Below, piece after piece: positions 29,836 to 38,924 of a stretch of DNA of 64,000 bases. Both the position numbers and the translations under genes were made by a program. This DNA is from Bacteroidota bacterium (GTDB taxonomy: Bacteria > Bacteroidota > Bacteroidia > Flavobacteriales > Flavobacteriaceae): positions 124,001 to 188,000 of the forward strand of contig JAHJTN010000019.1 of NCBI GenBank assembly GCA_018829465.1, written 5' to 3'. Positions within the stretch are counted from its first letter, which is position 1. Every line of letters begins with the position of its first letter. The notes below the pieces were generated by a model that saw only the letters and a program-made list of their open reading frames with translations, made no database searches and was not told where the DNA came from.

Positions 29836-30706
29836 TACTGAGTTTTGTTTTATAAAATTGGATATTGGCTTCTGTTTCAGCATCGAGTTGGGGTTCTTGT
29901 ATGTCGTGATAGTTTGATAAAACCTCGTAAATAACGGAAGCAACGATGAGCCTTGACAGCACCTTGTCATCCGACGGAATCACATACCAAGGCGCATGTG
30001 GCTTGGAGGTTTGGTTTAATATGTCTTTGTAGCAATCCTGATAAAGATTCCACAATTCTCTTTCCTTTAAATCTGCGGGAGAAAACTTCCATTGATGCGA
30101 TTTGTTTTCCAACCTTCGCAGCAACCGTTGTCGTTGTTCTTCTTTGGAAATATGCAGGAAAAATTTAAAAATAACGGTTCCATTTTCAGAAATGTGTCTT
30201 TCAAAATCATTGATTTGACGGAAACGGTTGTCCCAAAATCCGGGCGTGATGTCGTCTGTACTCTCAACTTTAGGAATATTTTCGCCCAATATGTAGTTAG
30301 GGTGCACACGAGTAACCAACACATTTTCGTAATGTGTGCGGTTAAAAACGCTGAATTTACCCCTTTCGGGCAATGCCACATAATGCCGCCAAAGATAATC
30401 GTGCCTTTTTTCAAGTGCAGTGGGCGTCTTAAAACTGTGTACTACTACGCCACGCGCATTCAAATCTTTGAAAACCTCTCTAATCAGGCTGTCTTTTCCG
30501 GCTGTGTCCATACCTTGCAAGCAGACTAAAACCCCGTATTTGCCATGTGCATACATTTTGTCTTGCAGTTTTGCCAATTTTCTACGCAGTTTTTTGAGTT
30601 GCTTTTCTGCTTCAACCTCAGACAAATCAAAATTGGCCTTGGATGAAATTTCTTCTAAGGTTTCCAATGGTTTTGGTATGTAATCGGAAGGTAAAATATA
30701 ATGCAT
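29825..30706 (-). CDS. Polyphosphate kinase 2 family protein (probably class III)
   Basis: 293 residues. Transfers phosphate between polyphosphate and nucleotides. Walker A GMDTAGKD (residues 65-72), Walker B-like region VFNRTHYENVLVTRVH, and basic lid residues in RQRLLRRLENKSHQWKFS. The NRTHYENVLV form resembles class III enzymes, which phosphorylate both AMP and ADP; class is inferred from motif likeness only. Cytoplasmic. Upstream partner of the M28 peptidase gene with an 11-bp overlap, and divergent from a DUF2062 gene. Confidence 0.9.
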   Translation of the reverse strand: MHYILPSDYIPKPLETLEEISSKANFDLSEVEAEKQLKKLRRKLAKLQDKMYAHGKYGVLVCLQGMDTAGKDSLIREVFKDLNARGVVVHSFKTPTALEKRHDYLWRHYVALPERGKFSVFNRTHYENVLVTRVHPNYILGENIPKVESTDDITPGFWDNRFRQINDFERHISENGTVIFKFFLHISKEEQRQRLLRRLENKSHQWKFSPADLKERELWNLYQDCYKDILNQTSKPHAPWYVIPSDDKVLSRLIVASVIYEVLSNYHDIQEPQLDAETEANIQFYKTKLSNEN

Positions 30707-30755
30707 CTCTAAAAATTTAGGCTAAATATAAAAAAGATTTACCACTATGCTTTGC

Positions 30756-30763
30756 TATCTTTG
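30756..30763 (+). promoter_or_regulatory. -7 box TATCTTTG
   Basis: TAnnTTTG match ending 21 nt before ATG 30785 of the DUF2062 gene. Confidence 0.5.
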
Positions 30764-30784
30764 AAAAAGACTTTACAAATAAGC

Positions 30785-31255
30785 ATGTTCAAAAAGTTTA
30801 TTCAGAAAATTAAAAAGCTGCTCAAGCAAGGCATGAGCAGCAAAACATTGGCAGTAAGCTTGAGCTTTGGCTTGGTTTTCTCGCTGATCCCTCTACCTTG
30901 GGCGTCCACCTTACTCATCAGTTTTATAGGTTTGCGGCTTCGTTGGAACATCCCGCTACTGTTGCTTTTGAGCTATGTAGTGTTTCCTTTGCAGCTTTTT
31001 CTACTTATTCCTTTTATAAATTTTGGCAGGTGGATGACCGGATTGGGTACTTTTGACCTAACGGTTGAACATCTGTCAATGATACTCGAATCGGGTTGGC
31101 TGTTTTTTATCAGAGCCTTAGGCTTACAACTCGTCTTTGCCCTGTTTGGCTGGTTGGTAGTTAGTGTGCCTACTTTTTTGGCGAGTTGGTTGTTGTTGCG
31201 ACGGTTGTTGAAAAAATGGCCCGATAATATGAAAATGGATTCAGGCGAAAATTAA
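30785..31255 (+). CDS. DUF2062 membrane protein
   Basis: 156 residues from MFKKFIQKIKKLLKQGMSS. A basic amphipathic N-terminus precedes the conserved segment TLAVSLSFGLVFSLIPLPWAS, then three or four hydrophobic helices (about 35-145) and a short charged tail. This is the small DUF2062 inner-membrane family, often found near glycosyltransferases and lipid enzymes; no function is established. The -7 box 21 nt upstream supports this start over 30752. Confidence 0.78.
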   Translation: MFKKFIQKIKKLLKQGMSSKTLAVSLSFGLVFSLIPLPWASTLLISFIGLRLRWNIPLLLLLSYVVFPLQLFLLIPFINFGRWMTGLGTFDLTVEHLSMILESGWLFFIRALGLQLVFALFGWLVVSVPTFLASWLLLRRLLKKWPDNMKMDSGEN

Positions 31256-31289
31256 GTTTTGATTACCTTTACTTTTTTAAAAAAAGCAT

Positions 31290-32618
31290 ATGGAAATTAT
31301 CGGAATTATTTTAGCGTCTCTGGTTTTTGGCATCGTTGGATTTTGGTTGGGCAATAAGTTTTCTAAAGTTAAAAGTGAAGTAGAAAACGGAAAAACGGAA
31401 ACGGACAACCAACACCTTCGCGCATTGCTCTCATCACAAGAACAAAACATAGACAAAGCCGAGAATGAAGTAAAGACCTTACGTGCGGAAAAAGAAGGTT
31501 TGCAAATCAAGTTGGCCCAAAGCACTTCTGCCTTAGAGAATTTACAAGAAAAACAAAAAGACCAACAAGCCGATTTGGAAAAATTACAACAGAAGTTCCA
31601 GAAGGAATTTGAAAACCTTGCGCAAAAAATATTGGACGAAAAATCGGCCAAATTCACCCAACAGAACAAAGAAAATATCCAGAATCTTCTGAATCCGTTG
31701 CAGGACAAGATCAAAACTTTTCAAGAAAAAGTGGAAGTTACCCACAAAGAAAGTATTGTCAATCACGCCTCGCTGAAGCAACAAATTTTAGACCTGCGAA
31801 CCCTCAACGAAAATATTACCAAGGAGACCACCAACCTCACCAAAGCACTCAAAGGCGAATCTAAAACTCAAGGCAATTGGGGCGAGCTCATTTTGGAACG
31901 CGTCTTAGAAAAATCGGGTTTGGAAAAAGGTTTGGCTTACGAAGTACAACAAAGCATGACCAATGAAGAAGGCAGGCGGCTACAACCCGATGTGGTGATT
32001 CACTTGCCAGACAACAAAAGATTGGTTATCGATGCCAAGGTGTCGCTTACGGCTTACGAAAAATACATGAACGAAGAAGATGAAACCCAACGCGAACTCC
32101 ACATCAAAAGCCATCTCATTTCCATTCGAAAACACGTGGAAGAACTGAGTAGTAAAAATTACGATGCATTATTTCAAGACGCAAGCCCGGATTTTGTGTT
32201 GATGTTTGTACCCATAGAACCGGCTTTTGCGGTAGCCGTAAATACTGACCCTCAACTGTACAACAACGCTTTTGACAAGAACATTATTATTGTGACTCCC
32301 ACCACCCTGTTGGCCACGCTTCGCACGGTGCAAAGCATGTGGACCACCCGGAAACAACAAGAAAACGCATCTGAAATTGCCAGACAAGCCGGTGCTTTGT
32401 ACGACAAGTTTGAAGGCTTTGTGACAGATTTGATAAAAATGGGTAAGAAAATGGATGAAGCCAAAACCGAATACAAAAACGCGATGAACAAGCTTACAGA
32501 AGGAAGGGGAAACCTGGTAAGTTCTGTGGAGAAATTAAAGGCGATGGGCGCTAAAGCCAAAAAAACACTGCCCGAAAAATTGTTGGAGCGCGCAGGCGAT
32601 GATGGTTTATCAAACTAG
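31290..32618 (+). CDS. rmuC: DNA recombination protein RmuC homologue
   Basis: 442 residues. Membrane helix at residues 2-20, a long coiled coil (about 30-170), then the RmuC nuclease-like domain: KTQGNWGELILERVLEKSGL, RLQPDVVIHLPDNKRLVIDAKVSLTAYEKY (PD-(D/E)xK-type residues Asp-Ala-Lys) and DFVLMFVPIEPAF. RmuC limits inversions and is linked to replication-fork repair. A weak box TACCTTTA lies 19 nt upstream. Confidence 0.95.
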   Translation: MEIIGIILASLVFGIVGFWLGNKFSKVKSEVENGKTETDNQHLRALLSSQEQNIDKAENEVKTLRAEKEGLQIKLAQSTSALENLQEKQKDQQADLEKLQQKFQKEFENLAQKILDEKSAKFTQQNKENIQNLLNPLQDKIKTFQEKVEVTHKESIVNHASLKQQILDLRTLNENITKETTNLTKALKGESKTQGNWGELILERVLEKSGLEKGLAYEVQQSMTNEEGRRLQPDVVIHLPDNKRLVIDAKVSLTAYEKYMNEEDETQRELHIKSHLISIRKHVEELSSKNYDALFQDASPDFVLMFVPIEPAFAVAVNTDPQLYNNAFDKNIIIVTPTTLLATLRTVQSMWTTRKQQENASEIARQAGALYDKFEGFVTDLIKMGKKMDEAKTEYKNAMNKLTEGRGNLVSSVEKLKAMGAKAKKTLPEKLLERAGDDGLSN

Positions 32619-32726
32619 ACATCTGCTGGTTTATAGATTCCAGAAAAACACTTCGGAATTAACAGAAATTTAGAATTGTTTTCTCTTTATATATGCTATT
32701 TTTATGCAAAAAGCCAGATTATTTTC

Positions 32727-33536
32727 ATGAAACATATCATCGCTTACTCTTTTCTTTTTTTGGCATCTGGCTTGTATAGCCAAACTTCCATTCGTGCCGA
32801 GCTCAACGAAAAGATAAACAATCGGGAATACTATCAACTTGCGAACGGACACGCATCTAAAATCGTGGCTACATATACCGTAGATCCATACTTTTTCGAG
32901 TCTCCCAAATATACTTTGGAACGTTGGGAGTACAATTTTATAGGCAAAGACAGCGTCAGCGGATTTGCAAAAAAAGACGGCGATTTGGTTTACAATTTTG
33001 CATTTAAGTTGGATGCTCTGCAACGTAAAATAGATCTAAAGGAACGAACCAAAAGCTACCTCTCGGGCTGGATTTTAAGCCATGTAAAATACACCTACAA
33101 AGATGCGTTTAAAGATTTGCATATTTACAAAGCTGACGGCACGCTAAACTATCGCGTCCGCGTGGCTTTTGACAGCCTCGGAAACCCAAATTACTTAGCA
33201 AGCTTAGACGCTAAAAACAATTTTCAAGCCATCGCGCTGGCCGAATACCAATATGACCAAAAATATTACAACTACAGCATAATGAACGCCACAGGGAGGG
33301 TGCTTTTAGAAGAGGTACAATATTACAACCACGACTACATCATCCAAAAAAACGAAAAAGGAGATGTTGTCAAAATGTACGAGCCTTTTGAACCAGTCTT
33401 TTTGGGCATCATCTATCTGATTGATTACAAATACGACAAAAGAGGAAATTGGACACAAAAGAAGGTAACCACACAAACCCCCGAAGGCACTTGGGTTTCT
33501 CTTCAAATCAGAAGGAAAATAAGCTATGTTGATTGA
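32727..33536 (+). CDS. Secreted hypothetical protein with YD-type segments
   Basis: 269 residues from MKHIIAYSFLFLASGLYSQ, a signal peptide; the longer frame from 32676 lacks one. The body has repeated tyrosine/aspartate strands such as YKADGTLNYRVRVAFDSLGN, KNEKGDVVKMYEP and YKYDKRGNWTQKKV, like isolated RHS/YD units. I do not recognise a defined family. Probably periplasmic or surface-exposed. Monocistronic by spacing. Confidence 0.6.
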   Translation: MKHIIAYSFLFLASGLYSQTSIRAELNEKINNREYYQLANGHASKIVATYTVDPYFFESPKYTLERWEYNFIGKDSVSGFAKKDGDLVYNFAFKLDALQRKIDLKERTKSYLSGWILSHVKYTYKDAFKDLHIYKADGTLNYRVRVAFDSLGNPNYLASLDAKNNFQAIALAEYQYDQKYYNYSIMNATGRVLLEEVQYYNHDYIIQKNEKGDVVKMYEPFEPVFLGIIYLIDYKYDKRGNWTQKKVTTQTPEGTWVSLQIRRKISYVD

Positions 33537-33589
33537 ATCGATACGGTGTGAAACAGAAAACTATAAACCTCTTTTTAAGTTTATATAAC

Positions 33590-33597
33590 TATCTTTG
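33590..33597 (+). promoter_or_regulatory. -7 box TATCTTTG
   Basis: TAnnTTTG match ending 31 nt before the M19 dipeptidase start. Confidence 0.45.
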
Positions 33598-33628
33598 TCG
33601 AGTCTAATCTCTGTCAAAAAACTTAAAC

Positions 33629-34954
33629 ATGAAGATTTTAACCCATCTCCTTACCATATTTATTGCTTTTATGATACTAGGTTGTAAAAACAAATCTGAA
33701 AATGAAACAGTGCCTAACGACATCCAAAAACCTTTAGCTGAAGTGCCTCTGGCCGAACGCGCACCGGCATTCCACCGCAGCCTGATTACTATTGACACAC
33801 ACAACGATATTAACGTCAATAACTTTACAGCCGAAAAAAATTACACCCAAGATTTAGACACACAAGTAAACTTGCCCAAAATGGAAGCCGGCGGTCTCGA
33901 TGTGAGTTGGTTGATTGTGTACACAGGACAAGGACCGCTCACAGAAGCCGGATACAAAGCTGCCTATGCCAATGCCATATCTAAATTTGAAGCCATCCAC
34001 AGGCTGACAGCAGAAATAGCCCCTGACAAAATTGGCTTGGCAACCTCTTCAGATGAAGTGCGCAAAATTATAGACAGTGGAAGAAAAGTGGCGATGATTG
34101 GTGTAGAAAATGCCTACCCGATTGGCACAGATTTGACCCGCATAGAAGAATTCTACAAACTGGGGGCGCGCTATATGTCCTTGGCCCATAATGGCCACAG
34201 CCAACTGAGCGATTCGAACACAGGCGAAGCTGATGGCGTTTGGCTGCACAACGGACTCAGCGAACTTGGCAAAAAAGCCGTTTTAGAGATGAATCGGTTG
34301 GGCATCATGATAGACATTTCTCACCCGTCAAAAGAAGCCATCAAACAAATGATTGCCCTGAGCAAAGCACCGGTTTTAGCTTCTCATTCTTCTGCAAGAG
34401 CACTGTGCAACCACAGCCGAAATTTGGACGATGAATTGTTGGCATTGGTTAAAGAAAATGGAGGTCTGGTGCAGACTGTTGCTTTTGGCGCGTATTTAAA
34501 CAAAGAAAAAAACGATCGATTTGTAACAGCGCGTCAAAACATCTATGAAGTTTATGCAGACAGCTTGGATTTTCAACTCCTCGACAGGACTGATATTGCC
34601 GAACTTTCTGAGGCTGCTCGTGCCGCCTATTTTGAAAAATACAGCCAGGTAAGAAGTCTAGCTGCCACCGAAGTGGCAAACCTCACCAAATCTATGGACG
34701 TGGTGAATGTATCCGATTTTGTAGATCACATAGATTATTTGGTCAAGAAAATTGGTATTGAACACGTAGGCATCAGTTCCGATTTTGATGGTGGCGGTGG
34801 TATTTCTGGTTGGGAAGATGCATCAGAAAGTTTTAATGTAACTATGGAGCTCATAAACCGTGGATATAACGAAAAAGAAATTGCCATGCTTTGGGGCGAA
34901 AACCTGCTCAGGCTGATGAATGAAGTGGAAGCCGTTGCAAAATCTTTGAAATAA
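33629..34954 (+). CDS. M19-family membrane dipeptidase, lipoprotein
   Basis: 441 residues. Lipobox ILGC with Cys 21 after a hydrophobic leader. Renal-dipeptidase motifs: ITIDTHNDI (HxD zinc ligands), MIGVENAYPIG (bridging Glu), MSLAHNGHSQLSDS, MIDISHPSKEA, VLASHSSARALCNHSRNL and the C-terminal SDFDGGGG. Hydrolyses dipeptides, including some with a C-terminal D-residue, in the periplasm. No partner gene is apparent. Confidence 0.93.
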   Translation: MKILTHLLTIFIAFMILGCKNKSENETVPNDIQKPLAEVPLAERAPAFHRSLITIDTHNDINVNNFTAEKNYTQDLDTQVNLPKMEAGGLDVSWLIVYTGQGPLTEAGYKAAYANAISKFEAIHRLTAEIAPDKIGLATSSDEVRKIIDSGRKVAMIGVENAYPIGTDLTRIEEFYKLGARYMSLAHNGHSQLSDSNTGEADGVWLHNGLSELGKKAVLEMNRLGIMIDISHPSKEAIKQMIALSKAPVLASHSSARALCNHSRNLDDELLALVKENGGLVQTVAFGAYLNKEKNDRFVTARQNIYEVYADSLDFQLLDRTDIAELSEAARAAYFEKYSQVRSLAATEVANLTKSMDVVNVSDFVDHIDYLVKKIGIEHVGISSDFDGGGGISGWEDASESFNVTMELINRGYNEKEIAMLWGENLLRLMNEVEAVAKSLK

Positions 34955-35027
34955 AAAACATATTGAGTTTCATCGCACATTTATTATTAAAATATTTTAA
35001 GAATTAGAAACTTACGCTAATTTATCC

Positions 35028-35405
35028 ATGAAAAAAATTTTGATTATAGACGACGACAGAATGATTGTCACCATTCTTCAATTTCGACTTGAAAAGGAGA
35101 AATTCAACATCATTGTGTGTGAAGATGGTAAAAAAGCGAAAAAGTTGATGGAAGTCGAAAAGCCCGATTTGGTCATTGCAGACATTATGATGCCCATGGT
35201 GTCGGGTTTGGAAATTATAAATTTCATCAGAAATAAAAAGAAATGGGACATTCCTATAGTGGTTTTATCTTCAATAAATGATGATAAGACATTGCTGGAA
35301 GCCTACACTTTGGGTGCAGACGAATTTGTAACCAAACCCTTTAGTCCCGAAGAATTGGTCATTCGTATCAAAAAAATGCTACTTTCAACAAGATCGAATG
35401 CCTAA
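35028..35405 (+). CDS. Single-domain response regulator
   Basis: 125 residues: a CheY-like receiver with no output domain. Acid pocket IIDDD (residues 7-10 region), phospho-acceptor Asp 52 in VIADIMMP, Ser 81, and Lys 103 in VTKPF. No histidine kinase lies nearby, so it probably works by protein contact. The GreA-C-like gene follows 33 bp downstream in the same direction. Confidence 0.9.
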   Translation: MKKILIIDDDRMIVTILQFRLEKEKFNIIVCEDGKKAKKLMEVEKPDLVIADIMMPMVSGLEIINFIRNKKKWDIPIVVLSSINDDKTLLEAYTLGADEFVTKPFSPEELVIRIKKMLLSTRSNA

Positions 35406-35438
35406 ATTTTTAAGCAAACAAACACACCTCACTTTTTT

Positions 35439-35888
35439 ATGTCAACCATCAAAAATTTACTTTTTGACTGCTGTCTCAAGGCATGCAACGCGCGCGAACA
35501 AGATTATGTCAATGAAATTACTCTTATCAAAGAATCCCTAGAAATGATGTCGGGTAATGATGAAGAGGGCAGCGATTCGCAGCGCGAAAATTTACTGGAA
35601 AACCTCACTAAAAACAACCAAAGACTGATAGATGTCAGAAGCCAAATAGCGACACTCGGCAATATCAATCCAAATATTTCGCACACTGTTGCCAAACTGG
35701 GAAGTCTGGTAGAAACCAGCGCAGGAAGTTACTTTTTGAGTGTAAGTGTCGGGAAAATTGTATTAGAAGGGAAAATTTACTATGCCGTATCGGAGCATTC
35801 TCCCATCGGGCTTGTTTTGATGCATTGCAGCGCTAGTGAGCAAATCGTTTTTAACAACACCCGTTTGGAGATTGTTTCTGTTGCTTGA
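35439..35888 (+). CDS. GreA/GreB C-terminal-domain-like protein
   Basis: 149 residues. An N-terminal helical hairpin (about 15-70, with ENLLENLTKNNQRLIDVRSQIATL) leads to an FKBP-like sheet resembling the GreA/GreB C-terminal domain (SLVETSAGSYFLSVSVGKI, YYAVSEHSPIGLVLM). Similar flavobacterial proteins are often labelled '3-oxoacyl-ACP synthase', which nothing here supports. Such proteins may bind the RNA-polymerase secondary channel; no acidic GreA tip (DxE) is evident, so cleavage stimulation is doubtful. Confidence 0.65.
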   Translation: MSTIKNLLFDCCLKACNAREQDYVNEITLIKESLEMMSGNDEEGSDSQRENLLENLTKNNQRLIDVRSQIATLGNINPNISHTVAKLGSLVETSAGSYFLSVSVGKIVLEGKIYYAVSEHSPIGLVLMHCSASEQIVFNNTRLEIVSVA

Positions 35889-35915
35889 AAAGCATTTCAG
35901 CAGGATTATATTTGT

Positions 35916-36584
35916 CTAAAACACATCGTCCTTGTTCTCGGGGAAGTAGAATATGAGGAAGAAAATCATGGCAAAAGTCATTTCAAACAATTCCCACTTT
36001 CTATCCGCATTTATGGTGAGCATCAAAAGCGTAAACAAGACGAAGACAATGACCTGATTCCACCTAGGAATTGGAAAGCCAAACCGCACAAAAGTATTTT
36101 TTATCAAACTTGATTTTTTGTACAACCACGGAATAAGCGTTAGATAGAGAATGACCACCAATCCGAACAATTGTGTAAAAATAATTTTGTTCACTTTTTT
36201 TCCGGAAACAACCAAGTTGTGCAAATTCGTTTCTTGCTGCGCGTTGTTTTGAAGGAAAAATTCGCCCGATTGTATATCAAAAATACGTTGTCCCCACGAT
36301 ATTTCTTCTCCGGCACCAAAGAAAAACACAATGGCCGTTAGCAACACACCAACCTTCCATAGCAAGGGTTTTGCAGCACCCAATTTAAAAAGACGGATAA
36401 GTTGCAAAACAGCAACCATTAGTAAACCAAGAGCCGTCATGTTTTCTATAAAACCGTCTTCTTGGGCAAAATGGGTGTTAAAAAAATCGGGGTTCACCAA
36501 GGCAATCCATATACCTATAATGTGAATGACCAACAGAAAAGCATACATCAATACTTCTGTGCGCTTAAGTTCATTGAGAATCAT
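35916..36584 (-). CDS. Uncharacterised integral membrane protein with EEISWGQR motif
   Basis: 222 residues, about six hydrophobic helices. Polar residues cluster in FFGAGEEISWGQR (Glu 93, Glu 94, Trp 97, Gln 99, Arg 100) at the end of a helix, followed by NAQQETNLHN (residues 114-123). Such a dense set of charged and amide residues beside a helix looks like an active or binding site, but I do not know the family's role. It overlaps the ArnT-like gene by 14 bp and is last in the envelope-glycosylation operon, so it may act on the same lipid-linked sugars. Confidence 0.65.
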   Translation of the reverse strand: MILNELKRTEVLMYAFLLVIHIIGIWIALVNPDFFNTHFAQEDGFIENMTALGLLMVAVLQLIRLFKLGAAKPLLWKVGVLLTAIVFFFGAGEEISWGQRIFDIQSGEFFLQNNAQQETNLHNLVVSGKKVNKIIFTQLFGLVVILYLTLIPWLYKKSSLIKNTFVRFGFPIPRWNQVIVFVLFTLLMLTINADRKWELFEMTFAMIFFLIFYFPENKDDVF

Positions 36585-38220
36585 ATTTAGTCAGTAAATA
36601 TAAATTGGCCGTTAACCTCGATTTGTGATTTTTTCTAGATTTATCAGCATAGTTGATGTCAATGTGTTCCAATGATTCTATCCGATAATCCTTTTCAAAA
36701 GTAGCCAAAAATTTTGATTCCATTTTCTCATTGACTAAAAAAGTTGCTTTCTCAAAAAGAGGTGGATTTACGAACCTGTCATACTGTGGCAGTTTGAAGC
36801 CATAATTCCAAATGATTTCGGGGCTGATTTCACCGTAAGAATAACTTTTTGTTTGGTACTTGGCTTCGTATGATGCGATAACTTTCGGCGAAACAATCTC
36901 TTTGTTGTCATAAAACACACCGGCCATAGGGATGCCAAAACTAACTATGGTTGCGATGACCAATACGTTGGTATAGAAAAGTTTGTCGAATAATTTTTTT
37001 TGAAGCAAATAAATTTTTAAAACACCTATTCCAATTAAGAATAAGGAAGTTAATATATACGAAACTATATACTCCTGCCATGCGTCTTGCAACAAAAAAA
37101 AAGCGGCGATGGGAAACGCAAAACAAACCACAATTAATAGCCAATAGTGTACCCTAAAAGGCCATTTTTCGGTCTTAGAAAACTTGTTCCACATAAGTGT
37201 TGCGACTTGTATATAAAAGGAAGTGGTAATGGCTAAGGGAATCATCACGGGAAATAAATAGCGTTTCTTTTTTTCGGGAATCAGCGAAAGTAAGACCACG
37301 CCTATTATAGTCCACAACAAAGAAAATTGATACAGTTTCAAATTTGAAACCCGCTTTTTCATATAAGGATACCAAAGACTCATAAATGCGGGAATAGTCC
37401 AAATACCGAGTTCCGTAAAAAAATCGAAGTAGTAATAAAGCGGCCTGACATTGTTGCTTAACCATGCATTAGACTCCACTTCGGCAATCTGTTCGGCCGA
37501 ATTTTCATCAAAGAGATAAATATAAAAAGGCCACCAACTGCTAATGAGTAAAGCAATTAAGACAAGAAAAATGATGGCAACCGGACTGATATTTGATTTT
37601 TTGAAGCGATAGACTATTCCGTAAGCTATTAGAAAAGGAAGCAGCAGCGCAAAATGAGAAACCGGTCCTTTGCTCAAAAAAGAAAAACCAATACAAATAC
37701 CGGCTACAAAAGCGGCATTCAAATTTTGGTCAGTTTTTTCGAAAAGCTGAAACAAACAAGCCAAACCCATCAGCATAAAAGCATGTGCATAAATATCCCA
37801 GGTAGCTTCTCTGCCCGTGAAAATGGTGGAGAAAGCAGTGGCTAAAATCAGTACAGAAAGCAGTGTTTGAGACTTATCAAACCCGGCGTGACGCATCAAT
37901 TTTCGGAGGGCAAAAAACAACAAAAGCGACATGAGTGCTGCAGCGAAACGAAGCATAAAGATGTTTTGCAAACCAAAAATTTTGGCAAATCCTGCGGTAA
38001 TCCAAGTGGGCAAAGGTGGTTTTTCGTATCTGGGAAGGCCGTTCATGCGCGTCAAAATCCAATTGCCATCGTGCAGCATTTCACGAGCTGTAATAAAATT
38101 GCGGGCTTCCATGATGTTTACTTCCAACACATTCAAATTGGGCACAAAAACTGCCGCCCAAATAATGAGAATCACCAAACCATCTCTTTTTAAAATCGAA
38201 TCAAAAAAAGTGGTTTTCAT
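36571..38220 (-). CDS. ArnT/PMT-like lipid-linked sugar glycosyltransferase
   Basis: 549 residues, about 11-12 membrane helices. The first periplasmic loop has the GT39/GT83 signature: NVLEVNIMEARNFITAREMLHDG with the catalytic acid, then RYEKPPLPTW (KPP motif) and FTGREATWDIYAHAFML. ArnT-type enzymes move a sugar from a polyprenyl carrier to lipid A or another envelope acceptor on the periplasmic side. The adjacent LAB_N protein and DPM-like GT2, which probably makes the polyprenyl-sugar donor, form a coherent pathway. Confidence 0.9.
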   Translation of the reverse strand: MKTTFFDSILKRDGLVILIIWAAVFVPNLNVLEVNIMEARNFITAREMLHDGNWILTRMNGLPRYEKPPLPTWITAGFAKIFGLQNIFMLRFAAALMSLLLFFALRKLMRHAGFDKSQTLLSVLILATAFSTIFTGREATWDIYAHAFMLMGLACLFQLFEKTDQNLNAAFVAGICIGFSFLSKGPVSHFALLLPFLIAYGIVYRFKKSNISPVAIIFLVLIALLISSWWPFYIYLFDENSAEQIAEVESNAWLSNNVRPLYYYFDFFTELGIWTIPAFMSLWYPYMKKRVSNLKLYQFSLLWTIIGVVLLSLIPEKKKRYLFPVMIPLAITTSFYIQVATLMWNKFSKTEKWPFRVHYWLLIVVCFAFPIAAFFLLQDAWQEYIVSYILTSLFLIGIGVLKIYLLQKKLFDKLFYTNVLVIATIVSFGIPMAGVFYDNKEIVSPKVIASYEAKYQTKSYSYGEISPEIIWNYGFKLPQYDRFVNPPLFEKATFLVNEKMESKFLATFEKDYRIESLEHIDINYADKSRKNHKSRLTANLYLLTKYDSQ

Positions 38221-38852
38221 ATCTTAACTGGCTTTTTTTCAACATAATACAAATATATATTTCTAGAATAGACAATCAAGCCAAAGGTGTGACCCAATAT
38301 CAAAACATAATCTATTCTAATGATGGCATAGCAAAATATAAGGAAAGAACCTATGAGGCTTAAAATCCAAAATCCGAGGGGAAGTATAGAATGTTTTGCT
38401 TTTTCTGAGTAGAGCCATTGATACACAAACCTAAGGATAAAAACAATTTGCGCAATGACACCAAAGAGCAACAAACCATGTGGGAGTGCTTCGTTTTGAA
38501 AGAGCAATTCTCGGTCTTGCGCTCCGTTGTTATAGGAAAACCCGATAATCAGAAAAGGAAAAAGGTAGAGAAAATACCGAAAGGGACGGACAAGTTTTTT
38601 CCACTCGCCTTGCATTTGCATATTTCGGATATAAATAAAATATGTGAGTGATTGCCCCAACATAATTGAGAAATCGTGTCGCAACCAACCGTACACAAAC
38701 ATCAAAAAAGAGGCTAAAAAACTCAACTGCCAAAACAAAGTTGGCGTGGTAATTTTTCGAGCTTTTTCAGACAATATCCACTGAGAGAGCATTCTCGACA
38801 TAAAGAGCGCTTGAGCGCTGAATCCTAAAATAAGAATGAGCCAGTGTTGCAT
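38217..38852 (-). CDS. LAB_N domain membrane protein (lipid A biosynthesis N-terminal-like)
   Basis: 211 residues from MQHWLILILGFSAQALFMSR; a GTG at 38870 would start inside the -7 box. Two homologous halves of three helices each contain the LAB_N pattern: FSAQALFMSRMLSQWILSEKAR with FWQLSFLASFLMFVYGWLRHD, and VFILRFVYQWLYSEKAK with FWILSLIGSFLIFCYAIIRID. It is fused to LpxB in some bacteria; alone its function is unknown but it is typically near DPM-like and ArnT-like genes, as here. It overlaps the downstream ArnT-like gene by 4 bp. Confidence 0.85.
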   Translation of the reverse strand: MQHWLILILGFSAQALFMSRMLSQWILSEKARKITTPTLFWQLSFLASFLMFVYGWLRHDFSIMLGQSLTYFIYIRNMQMQGEWKKLVRPFRYFLYLFPFLIIGFSYNNGAQDRELLFQNEALPHGLLLFGVIAQIVFILRFVYQWLYSEKAKHSILPLGFWILSLIGSFLIFCYAIIRIDYVLILGHTFGLIVYSRNIYLYYVEKKPVKI

Positions 38853-38869
38853 AAATCTACTTGTAGGCA

Positions 38870-38877
38870 CAAAGTTA
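38870..38877 (-). promoter_or_regulatory. -7 box TAACTTTG within the envelope operon
   Basis: TAnnTTTG match on the minus strand ending 17 nt before ATG 38852. It suggests that the LAB_N, ArnT-like and EEISWGQR genes can be transcribed apart from the upstream GT2. Confidence 0.45.
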
Positions 38878-38924
38878 GCAAATACTTACGGCAACAAATA
38901 ATTTGAAAAAATGTTAAGGAGAAT

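Noticed and set aside
28435-29970. 511-residue start for the M28 peptidase
   Set aside because: The extra 45 residues lie inside PPK2 and precede a clean signal peptide at 29835.
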